Positions 47,580-55,800 of a stretch of 64,000 bases of DNA are shown one piece after another (position 1 is the stretch's first letter; every line of letters begins with the position of its first letter). Both the position numbers and the translations under genes were made by a program. The notes beneath the pieces were generated by a model that saw only the letters and a list, made by a program, of their open reading frames with translations, was not told where the DNA came from and searched no databases. This stretch comes from Acinetobacter venetianus RAG-1 = CIP 110063. GTDB lineage: Bacteria > Pseudomonadota > Gammaproteobacteria > Pseudomonadales > Moraxellaceae. The DNA lies in NCBI RefSeq assembly GCF_000368585.1, contig NZ_KB849558.1:1071688-1135687 (forward strand), in the 5' to 3' direction.

Positions 47580-48451
47580 ACCTTGTGCAATTATTAAAGC
47601 GATTAAAGCCAACACCCATCGCAGACTTAACCTTACCCCGATATTTATTTGGCAGTTTCAGACGTAAAAGTATCAGCTTCTATAATGGCTTAACGGATGA
47701 AAATACGATTGTTTATTGGTTCCAATCAAAATCATTTAGCATTGACCTCCGACTTTCTGACGGCAATCGAACCGCACTACATGAACGTCAGGGTTGGATT
47801 GGCGATACAATATGGGACAGCCAAACAGCATTATTATCTTGGGAAATTCAGCAAAGTTATCAGAATCATATTCAATGGCCTGAACCAGCAAAACTCTATC
47901 CGATTGGAAATTCTATCTTAGAGTTTGCACCTTCTAATGCTTATGTCGAAGATTGGCGTCAACAAGCAAATAAAGGATTATTTTTCGGGTTGCGACTATT
48001 TCAAATGCAATGTTTAAAAACCGAGCAAGTATTTGCTGTTGATGGTGGTCTTGTCATCACAGATCAACATATTGCTTATGCCCAATCACGTTTCCCTCAG
48101 ATTCAACAGCAGATAAACCAATATGCTACTTTAGCTGAGGTGAATGATCTGAAGAGTGAAATTGAAAGCTATGAAGTTTCGATCACATTGAATGGTTCGA
48201 TTATCTGCTGGAGTACGAAGTCCAATCAAATTGGTCAAACCATTTTACTTGATCATTTTGAATTATTAAAAGATCAGACCATTACACAATTAAAAATGAT
48301 TGGTGATGACAAATATCTTCTATATTTTAAACTTGATGTTTATCAACCTGATTTTGTTTTTGATCATATCTCTGCTTGTTCCGATTCAGGGCAACAATGG
48401 TTAGCTCAAGAACAAAATCATTTACTGAAACATGCAAAAACGATAATTTGA
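47576..48451 (+). CDS. Unknown protein, partner of the dioxygenase
   Basis: 291 residues, not recognised. No signal peptide or membrane segment; mixed alpha/beta with many aromatic residues (SWEIQQSYQNHIQWPEP, WRQQANKGLFFGLRLF). The start overlaps the dioxygenase stop by 4 bp (ATGA), so the two are translationally coupled and probably work together, for example as a subunit or a next-step enzyme. Base composition is like its neighbours. Confidence 0.7.
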   Translation: MNLVQLLKRLKPTPIADLTLPRYLFGSFRRKSISFYNGLTDENTIVYWFQSKSFSIDLRLSDGNRTALHERQGWIGDTIWDSQTALLSWEIQQSYQNHIQWPEPAKLYPIGNSILEFAPSNAYVEDWRQQANKGLFFGLRLFQMQCLKTEQVFAVDGGLVITDQHIAYAQSRFPQIQQQINQYATLAEVNDLKSEIESYEVSITLNGSIICWSTKSNQIGQTILLDHFELLKDQTITQLKMIGDDKYLLYFKLDVYQPDFVFDHISACSDSGQQWLAQEQNHLLKHAKTII

Positions 48452-48469
48452 GTGGAGCTTTGGAGGTTT

Positions 48470-48799
48470 ATGTCTTATCTATTTTTAGCTATAGCAATTG
48501 TTGCTGAGGTAATCGCAACCTCAGCGCTTAAAGCTTCCCAAGGATTCAGCGTTTTAGTTCCCTCGATCATTACCATTTTAGGTTATACCGTTGCCTTGTT
48601 CTTTTTATCCCTTACACTGAAAACGATACCTGTAGGCATTGCGTATGCGATTTGGTCAGGTGCAGGTATTGTGCTTATTTCTGCCGTAGGTTGGATTTTT
48701 TTCAAACAACACTTAGACACCGCTGCATTTATTGGTCTAGGCTTGATGATCACAGGAATTATTGTGATTAATGTATTTTCTAAAAGTACGCATATCTAA
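48470..48799 (+). CDS. abeS: SMR-family multidrug efflux protein AbeS
   Basis: 109 residues, four membrane segments. AEVIATSALKASQGF contains the essential Glu of segment 1, and YAIWSGAGIVLISAVGWIFF is the EmrE/Qac-type segment 3. The sequence closely resembles AbeS of A. baumannii as I recall it (IAIACEVIATSALKASQGF). It is of the Qac type, not the Gdx (guanidinium exporter) type. TGGAGG site before the ATG at 48470. Last gene of the plus operon before a terminator. Confidence 0.92.
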   Translation: MSYLFLAIAIVAEVIATSALKASQGFSVLVPSIITILGYTVALFFLSLTLKTIPVGIAYAIWSGAGIVLISAVGWIFFKQHLDTAAFIGLGLMITGIIVINVFSKSTHI

Positions 48800-48809
48800 A
48801 AAAGTTATA

Positions 48810-48838
48810 AAAAAACCGTTCTGCGTGAACGGTTTTTT
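48810..48838. terminator. Bidirectional terminator after abeS
   Basis: AAAAAACCGTTC (48810-48821) and GAACGGTTTTTT (48827-48838) pair around TGCGT. It lies between the stops of abeS and the convergent binding-protein gene. Confidence 0.93.
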
Positions 48839-48849
48839 TATGCATATTG

Positions 48850-49899
48850 TTATTTTAACTCTTCCACAAGTGATGGATAAATTAATCCATCCGCATCCAC
48901 TTCTGCTTTATATATGCCATTGCTCACATTGAATTTATTGACATGGTAAGTAGAGCCATAGATTGAATCAAAACCGTCTCCTTTTGCAAATACTTGTTTA
49001 TTCGCAGCAAGATCCAGTAAATGTGTACCATCAATAAATTGTTCATATTGTGCAGGGTCAACACCTACACGATTTGCCATAATTTTTACCGCATCGGCAT
49101 GTGTTGCAGGATCTTGAATATATTTTACAGTCTTATCCCAAACTTGAATCAGTTTCTTCCAATCTTCTTTATGAGCAGATAAATGGCTCGCATTCACTGA
49201 AAGCGTATCGTAAATCAAACCTGGTTTGTCTTTAGATGTATAAATAATCTTTGAACCAGCCACTGCTTTTAAAGCTTGATTGGCAACAGGCTGCCAAACT
49301 GCAATCGCAGAAATATCCTTACTGGTGAATACTTGCGGGAGTTCGTTGGTGACTGAATTAACAAGTTTCACATCTGTTGCAGGAATTTTAGAATCATCTA
49401 AAGCTGTTGAAAGGAGTAAGTGATCTACTAAACCTTTTTCCGTTGCAACTGACTTACCTTTTAGATCACTAATTGAGTTAATACCTTCTTTTGCAATAAT
49501 GACATCATTACCAGCAGAATAATCCGTCACCATGATCATCATGCCCTTGGTTCCACCAGAAGCATTCACTAAATTATCGCCATTTGTAACCAACACTGCG
49601 TCTAATTGATTAGCCGCAAAAGCAGAAAGAGACGCTGAATAATCAAACCATTTAAAATCTACATTTAAGCCCGCTTCTTTTAACCAGCCTTTTTCGATTG
49701 CTACTTGCCATGCGACAAAGCCCGGCCAATCACTATAGCCAATAGTAATTGGTGTACTTGCATTGCTACTTGTTGAATCAGCAGCTTTATCGGCCGTAGG
49801 TACTTTATCGGCCGTAGGTACTTTGGCTGAATTATCGCATCCCGTAACAGCCAAACCAAATAATACAGAGATGGATAATGTTGTAATTGCTTGCTTCAT
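48850..49899 (-). CDS. ABC transporter substrate-binding lipoprotein (SsuA/TauA-like)
   Basis: 349 residues. Lipobox LAVTGCDN, then a Lys/Ser/Thr linker that contains a repeated VPTADK, and a NMT1/SsuA-type binding domain (TIGYSDWPGFVAWQVAIEKGWLKEAG start). Trp and Asp/Glu residues are frequent in the likely ligand pocket. Its permease and ATPase genes are in the convergent operon. It probably shares a transcript with the NikR-like regulator, 81 bp upstream. A guanidine-type ligand is inferred from context. Confidence 0.88.
   Translation of the reverse strand: MKQAITTLSISVLFGLAVTGCDNSAKVPTADKVPTADKAADSTSSNASTPITIGYSDWPGFVAWQVAIEKGWLKEAGLNVDFKWFDYSASLSAFAANQLDAVLVTNGDNLVNASGGTKGMMIMVTDYSAGNDVIIAKEGINSISDLKGKSVATEKGLVDHLLLSTALDDSKIPATDVKLVNSVTNELPQVFTSKDISAIAVWQPVANQALKAVAGSKIIYTSKDKPGLIYDTLSVNASHLSAHKEDWKKLIQVWDKTVKYIQDPATHADAVKIMANRVGVDPAQYEQFIDGTHLLDLAANKQVFAKGDGFDSIYGSTYHVNKFNVSNGIYKAEVDADGLIYPSLVEELK
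49785..49820. repeat. Tandem 18-bp repeat (2 copies) in the lipoprotein linker
   Basis: CTTTATCGGCCGTAGGTA occurs at 49785-49802 and again at 49803-49820 with no change. It encodes the repeated VPTADK after the lipobox. Exact copies suggest a recent slippage event in a linker that tolerates length change. Confidence 0.9.
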
Positions 49900-49980
49900 A
49901 ATGTGACCCCATTAGAGAATGTTTTATGACATTGATACGTAAAATCTTTAACTAGAAAATAATGCGTAGCAAACGCACTG

Positions 49981-50463
49981 TTAATCGTTTTGTTGCAGTG
50001 GCGGCATAACTGCATCCATCAGCTCAAGATGGCCTTTAATCACACCTTTTAATGCAATAAATTGCTGACTAATTTGTTTAAGATCATTACTTTTTCCTTG
50101 CAACAGCATGACCTCCAAGATTTTTTGATCATCTAACTGAATACTCAAAGAACTAATCACTTGTTCAAGGAACTCATGTTGTAAATCAGCGAGTTGCACG
50201 CGGATGTTGGCTGTATTGCGCTGATATAGCAACGTTAAAGTTCCCACCATAACTGAGTTCTCGGTGGTGTATTGATGAATCAAATGGCGATTGATCATAT
50301 CTACGATTGCTTGAGAACGACTTTCGTAATGTTCTTCTACGATCTTCTGATCCAAAGCTTCAACGGTCTTTTCAGGCACCGTAATACTGATGCGTGTCAG
50401 TTTCGGTTTATCCTTCAGTTTGCTTGAGTTACTTTTTTGCACTTGGTCTTTCTTGTTTGACAT
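49981..50463 (-). CDS. NikR-like ribbon-helix-helix regulator without a nickel site
   Basis: 160 residues. A basic N-terminal arm (residues 1-22) leads to a ribbon-helix-helix DNA-binding domain (KLTRISITVPEKTVEALDQ, SRSQAIVDMINR) and an ACT-like domain. Aligned without gaps to E. coli NikR, the nickel ligands H87, H89 and C95 are Ser, Gln and Ile; only the H76 position (LQHEF) is kept. The promoter carries copy B of the 28-bp operator, so it is probably autoregulated. The signal is unknown. A 39-codon ORF overlaps its 5' end. Confidence 0.82.
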   Translation of the reverse strand: MSNKKDQVQKSNSSKLKDKPKLTRISITVPEKTVEALDQKIVEEHYESRSQAIVDMINRHLIHQYTTENSVMVGTLTLLYQRNTANIRVQLADLQHEFLEQVISSLSIQLDDQKILEVMLLQGKSNDLKQISQQFIALKGVIKGHLELMDAVMPPLQQND

Positions 50464-50548
50464 ATAAACCTGCTCTCACTGCTAAAAGATCAACCACAAC
50501 ATGCATAACGAATTTGCAATACTGAATCATGATTCGCTTGGTATTCAT
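50429..50548 (-). CDS. Possible 39-residue small protein or leader peptide
   Basis: ATG at 50548 follows a strong GAGG site with 5-nt spacing and opens 39 codons that overlap the regulator start by 35 bp in another frame. The product has a basic start (MNTKRIMIQYCKF) and a hydrophobic middle (VMHVVVDLLAVRAGLYV). It is the first ORF on the predicted transcript. It could be a small membrane protein or a leader that couples translation to the regulator. Not recognised. Confidence 0.4.
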   Translation of the reverse strand: MNTKRIMIQYCKFVMHVVVDLLAVRAGLYVKQERPSAKK

Positions 50549-50558
50549 CGCCACCTCA

Positions 50559-50586
50559 GTAATACTAATTTTCCAATTCGTATTAT
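50559..50586. promoter_or_regulatory. 28-bp operator copy B with the regulator promoter
   Basis: GTAATAC (50559-50565) and GTATTAT (50580-50586), 14 bp apart, an inverted pair. On the minus strand a promoter TTGGCA (50602-50607) with a 16-bp spacer and TAATAC (50580-50585) overlaps it. Confidence 0.62.
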
Positions 50587-50813
50587 TTAATGCAGTATCT
50601 ATGCCAATTTTGATAGTGATTTGATGACCTTTAGCATAGTTTTTGAGTACTTATTGAGCATAAAAATCTTGGCTTGCTCAATATCAGGGCAAATTTTTTA
50701 TAGAAGTATAGAAAAATTTATAAAGATGCTTATTTATACAAGTAAAGTAGTTTTAATTTTTAATTACTATGTAATATCATACACTTAATTATTAAACTTA
50801 GAACCTTATAATT
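50587..50813. other. AT-rich stretch between the regulator and the OLD gene
   Basis: It holds an 8-bp inverted repeat ATTGAGCA (50652-50659) and TGCTCAAT (50674-50681); after about 50690 the base composition falls to the low G+C of the nuclease gene, which suggests the left edge of an insertion. No further ORF was seen. Confidence 0.45.
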
Positions 50814-52760
50814 ATGAGTAACAAAATTTACTATTGGGCTGAAAACTTAGAAGAATATAGTGCTGACAATGAAGAAGGCTATAATCAAGTAATAGAAATA
50901 AAACGACTAAATTTTTTTATTGGTAAAAATAATGCTGGTAAAAGTAGATTCTTAAGGGGACTTTTTTATAGTAAAAATAAACCGCATAGCTACCAAATAG
51001 ACTCCTTTAGAAAACTTTTATCTATTTCTAATAAACTTAAAAATAATGATAAATATAAACACTTGCATAGCACACAATTTTATAAAGACTTTTTTGCTCA
51101 ACTTGATAGTTTAGTAATCAGCATGAGTTCTTATTCGCCTACTAATCCAGATGATCAATTTTACTATTGTCTTGATTTCTTAAATCGAATGAATTTATTA
51201 AATATGTTTGAACCCAATGAAAATATTTCTACGCTAAAAAATCAATTTAAAAACCAATATCAACAAACATCAAATTTAAATTTCGGAACTAGTAAATTTT
51301 ATGTACCAACATTAAGAGGTATGCGTCCAGTTACTGAAATTGAAAATAAACAACCATATATAGACAGAGCTCAAAAGGACTATGGAGACAAACACAATGC
51401 ATTCAATAAAGATAATACTATTACTGGAGAGTGTCTTTTTCATGAATTGAAATGTCTCCTATTGGGTAATCCAGAAGATAGAGAACTCGTTAAAAATTAC
51501 GAAGAAAAATTAAGCCAATACTTTTTTGATAATGAAATAGTAACATTAATTCCTAAAATTGAAAAAAATAATGATGTGAAAGATAAGCAAAATGACGTTG
51601 TTCATATAAAAATTGGTCATGCAGCTCAATTCCCTATTTATAAACTTGGTGATGGTTTACAACAAGCTATCATTTTAACTTTTGAGGCATTTACCAAAAA
51701 TCAAGATATTCATTCTTTTTTTATCGAAGAACCTGAACTCCATATGCACGCTGGTATGGTCCGCCAACTCATGAATTTTTATCTAAATGAAACAAAACAC
51801 TATTATTTCTTTACTACCCATTCAAATCATCTTCTAGATATGGCTGATGAATCTGATCAAGTTATTATTCAAAAATTTGTTAAAGAACAGAATATAATAG
51901 ATAAGTCAAAATTTGATTTTAAAATTTACCGCTGTGATAAAGATCGCGACTTACTTGCTTCTTTGGGAGTGAAACCATCTTCTGTGTACTTAGCAAATTG
52001 TACAATTTGGGTAGAAGGAATTACCGATCGTCTATATATTACAAAATATATGGAAAAGTATTTAAAAGAATTAACGGATATAAATGATAAGTCAGTAGAT
52101 AAAATTAAAGAGGACTTAGAACGATATTCTGAACTTCGTCGCTTTATGCCAAATTATCATTATACATTTATCGAATATGCTGGAAGCAATCTAGCACACT
52201 GGTCTTTTGAGGAAAGTTATCCAAAAACGAGAGAAGAGCGAATTAAATTTCTTCAACAAGACAGAGGTCAAAGTGCAACAGCAGTAGCTAGTGATATGTT
52301 ATTAATTGCAGATGGAGATATACAAAAAAATCCAAATAAAATCAGCTTATTAAAAAAAGAACTAAATAAGGAAAATTTAATAATTTTAGATTGCAAAGAA
52401 ACTGAAAACACTTTGCCAAAAGATTCGATTGTAAGAGTTGCAAAAGCAAAATTTCATAGACTGAAAAATGTACGCCAAAGCTATGATATTTCATTAATAG
52501 ATAATATTATTAATGATGACTATTTTGACAATCCTAAATTTGGCATAGGTAAACTAATAGACGATAAAATTAAGAAACCTTCATCTCAAACTTGTAAAAC
52601 TGCTTTTGCAGATGGTAATGGTGTTGGTACTATCAAGGATAAGCTTAAATTTTGTCGTGAAGTCATTAATGATTTTGATTCAAATCCTGATTGGCGACTT
52701 ACCCCTAAAGCTAAAAAATTATGTGAGACAATCTTTAAGCATATTGAAAAATGTAATTAA
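50814..52760 (+). CDS. OLD-family ATP-dependent endonuclease (AAA ATPase plus TOPRIM)
   Basis: 648 residues. Walker A FIGKNNAGKSRFLR near residue 35, an ABC-type LGDGLQQAIIL signature, Walker B FFIEEPELHMHAGM, and a C-terminal TOPRIM domain with WVEGITDRLY and LLIADGD metal residues. This is the OLD architecture known for phage defence. No UvrD-like (Gabija) or other partner is adjacent, so it is a single-gene type. The gene is markedly more AT- and Lys-rich than its neighbours, evidence of transfer into the guanidine island. Confidence 0.88.
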   Translation: MSNKIYYWAENLEEYSADNEEGYNQVIEIKRLNFFIGKNNAGKSRFLRGLFYSKNKPHSYQIDSFRKLLSISNKLKNNDKYKHLHSTQFYKDFFAQLDSLVISMSSYSPTNPDDQFYYCLDFLNRMNLLNMFEPNENISTLKNQFKNQYQQTSNLNFGTSKFYVPTLRGMRPVTEIENKQPYIDRAQKDYGDKHNAFNKDNTITGECLFHELKCLLLGNPEDRELVKNYEEKLSQYFFDNEIVTLIPKIEKNNDVKDKQNDVVHIKIGHAAQFPIYKLGDGLQQAIILTFEAFTKNQDIHSFFIEEPELHMHAGMVRQLMNFYLNETKHYYFFTTHSNHLLDMADESDQVIIQKFVKEQNIIDKSKFDFKIYRCDKDRDLLASLGVKPSSVYLANCTIWVEGITDRLYITKYMEKYLKELTDINDKSVDKIKEDLERYSELRRFMPNYHYTFIEYAGSNLAHWSFEESYPKTREERIKFLQQDRGQSATAVASDMLLIADGDIQKNPNKISLLKKELNKENLIILDCKETENTLPKDSIVRVAKAKFHRLKNVRQSYDISLIDNIINDDYFDNPKFGIGKLIDDKIKKPSSQTCKTAFADGNGVGTIKDKLKFCREVINDFDSNPDWRLTPKAKKLCETIFKHIEKCN

Positions 52761-52766
52761 ATAAAT

Positions 52767-52785
52767 AGACCACTAAGCGTGGTCT
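52767..52785. terminator. Possible bidirectional terminator
   Basis: AGACCAC (52767-52773) and GTGGTCT (52779-52785) with a 5-nt loop, between the nuclease and carboxylase stops. On the minus strand it is followed by ATTTATTT. Confidence 0.6.
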
Positions 52786-52804
52786 GCTTATTATATTTAG
52801 CACA

Positions 52805-55800
52805 TCAAGCTAATGGCACTAAAGTAAACAAAGCTTGACCAGTTTTAACCGTTTGCGCTTTATCTATCAAGATGGTATCGACTTTCATTTTTGCGGGGGC
52901 AATGATTGGAATTTCAATTTTCATCGCCTCTATCACCGCAAGGGTTTCACCCTCCTCAATGATATCGCCAACTGCACATTCGATTTTCCAGACTGAACCC
53001 GGCATATGTGATTCAACAACCATTCCACCTGTAGGTATATTGATTTCAGTATCATCAAGCACAACATCCATGCTTTCGGAAACATATTCAGCCAAACCTG
53101 CTTCATGCCATCTACGGCGTTCTGCTTCAAAATTTTCTTGTTGAACCTGCTTAAACTCTTGAATACTTGTCTGATTTTCTTTAAGAAAAGTATTGTATTC
53201 CTTAAGGTTTAAAACACCATCTTCAATTCTAAGCTTTAAACGTCCCGCTTTAAAATCTTCACGCATCTCCAAAAGTTCAGCTTCAGACACTTCATAAAAA
53301 CGAATTTGATCGAAGAATCTCAGTAACCACGGCTTATCTAATTCAAAATTAGGATTTTGACGATAGCGACTCCAGACTTGCGTGGTACGCCCAACAAATT
53401 GATAACCACCCGGTCCTTCCATGCCGTAAACACACATATACGCACCACCGATACCCACAGCATTTTCAGGTGTCCATGTTCTCGCAGGATTATATTTGGT
53501 TGTAACTAATCGATGTCTTGGATCAAGTGGCGTTGCAACTGGTGCACCGAGATAAACATCACCCAATCCCATCACTAAATACGAAGTGTTATAGACGACA
53601 TCCTTAACAGCTTGTTTTGACTCCAAACCATTAATACGGCGAATAAACTCAATATTATCTGGACACCAAGGCGCATCTGGTCGAACGAGTTGCGTATATT
53701 TTTCAGTCGCCAGTTGAGTTTGTGAATCCTCCCAAGCCAATGGTAAATACACAGTTCGAGAAGCAACTTGCATATTCTCAATATCAGGCAGTTCGGCTTC
53801 AGCAGATTGTAATAATTTCAGTAAATCCGATTGGTCTAAAACACTCGAATGATAGTGAATTTGCAGTGAACGAATCCCCGGCGTGAGATCAATAATACCT
53901 TGAATATTTTGCTGTTTTACCCACTGCATTAAAGCGTGAATACGGAATCTTAAATTGAGGTCTAAGACCAGATCCCCATACTCGACCAATAAATAATGAT
54001 TACCAGCAGGTCGATACGTTACAGTAGGTTTATCTTCACCTTGTGCCAATGTTGCTAAAACAGCATTTTCTAAAGTGATTTCTTCTGCCTGAATGACTGG
54101 TGAGAAATTCACATTTGCTGTTGTTTTATGTTGCAATGCTGTTTGATATTGCTGTTCTAGTTGTTGAGCTTGCTGATAACTTACAGGAATAAACTTCACT
54201 TTATCCCCTGCTTTTAGCTGCCCCAATTTCCATAGTTCAGCATTAATCACAACGGCTGGGCAAACAAAGCCACCTAAACTCGGACCATCAGGCCCTAAGA
54301 TAATTGGCATATCACCCGTAAAATCAATCGCTCCAATTGCATAAGCATTATCATGAATATTCGATGGATGTAACCCCGCTTCACCACCATCGATACGCGC
54401 CCATTCAGGTTTAGGACCAACTAAGCGAATCCCTGTACGGCTCGAATTAAAGTGAATTTCCCATTCTTGTTCAAAAAACATGGAAATATCATTTTTCGTA
54501 AAGAAGTCTGGCGCACCGTGTGGCCCGTACATCACTGCAATTTCCCAACTTGTTCCAAAACTAGGAATTTGAGCCGCATCTAGCGAATGCGTATTTTCTA
54601 AACTGCTTTCAAAGACAGGCAACATATCACCGATCAGCAAATTTCTTCCTGCGTGACCACCAAATTGCCCTAAAGTAAACGTCGCTAAACTCCCTAAATA
54701 AGCAGGGACATTTAAACCACCTTTAATACCAATATAGCTTCGACAACCCGTGGAAATTCGTCCGCATTTCAAAACTTGTCCTTTGCGAACATTGATGGTT
54801 GACCACATTGGAATGATCTGACCATCTAAACTAGCTTCCATATCTCCGCCAGTTAAAACGATTTGGCTATCACAATGAAACTTAAGCGTAGGACCTTGTA
54901 AAGTACATTCCAAGCCTGCTGTATTAAAAGGATTATCCAGCAATTGGTTTGCAACATTTAAGCTTAATGCATCCATTGCCCCAGATGGCGGAACACCGAC
55001 ATCCCAGTAGCCCAAACGTCCCGTCACATCTTGTACGGCGGTTTGTATGCCAGATTGTAGAACCTCTATCTTTTGCGTTTTCCATTCAAATGTATTTAAA
55101 AAGCGAGTCGTTTGAGTTCCTTGATTGAACACCTCACAACGGATAATTTCTTGTAAATATTCTAAATTAGTTTCAATTCCTACAATTTCAGTCTTGCTTA
55201 GGCTATTTTGCATTGCTTGAATTGCATGATCTCGATCATTTGCAGTCACAATAATTTTGGCGATCATCGGATCATAGAATGAAGAAACATTTGATCCCGT
55301 TTCAACCCACGTCTCAACACGTGACGATGCATCAAACTTTACGCTAGTTAATAGACCCGCACTTGGCTGGAAATTCTTAATCGGATCTTCTGCATATAAA
55401 CGGACTTGAATTGAGTGCCCTTTTGATTCGAGTTGTTGCGTTGGTTCTAACCAATCACCGCTCGCTAAAGTCACCATCCATTCAACAAGATCAACGCCAT
55501 AAACCTGTTCAGTTACGCCATGTTCCACTTGTAGTCTCGTATTGACCTCAAGAAAATAGAATTCTTGTGTATCAGTATCCATCACGAATTCAACTGTACC
55601 AGCAGAGCGATACTTTACAGATTGCATCAATTGAATAGCAATTTGTTGAATATATTCACGTTGTTGATGATTTAAATGTGGTGCTGGTGTTTCCTCTATC
55701 ACCTTTTGATTACGGCGCTGAACTGAACAATCACGCTCACCTAATGCAAGTATATGACCTTTGCCATCACCAAAAATTTGTACTTCGATATGACGCGCAT

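Noticed and set aside
48470..48799. Guanidinium exporter (Gdx/SugE) assignment for the SMR gene
   Set aside because: The segment-3 motif YAIWSGAGIVLIS and overall similarity to AbeS are of the Qac type; Gdx has a different motif (YAVWTGIGAVG).
50814..52760. Gabija or PARIS system assignment for the nuclease
   Set aside because: No GajB-like helicase or AriB-like partner flanks it; the neighbours are metabolic genes.
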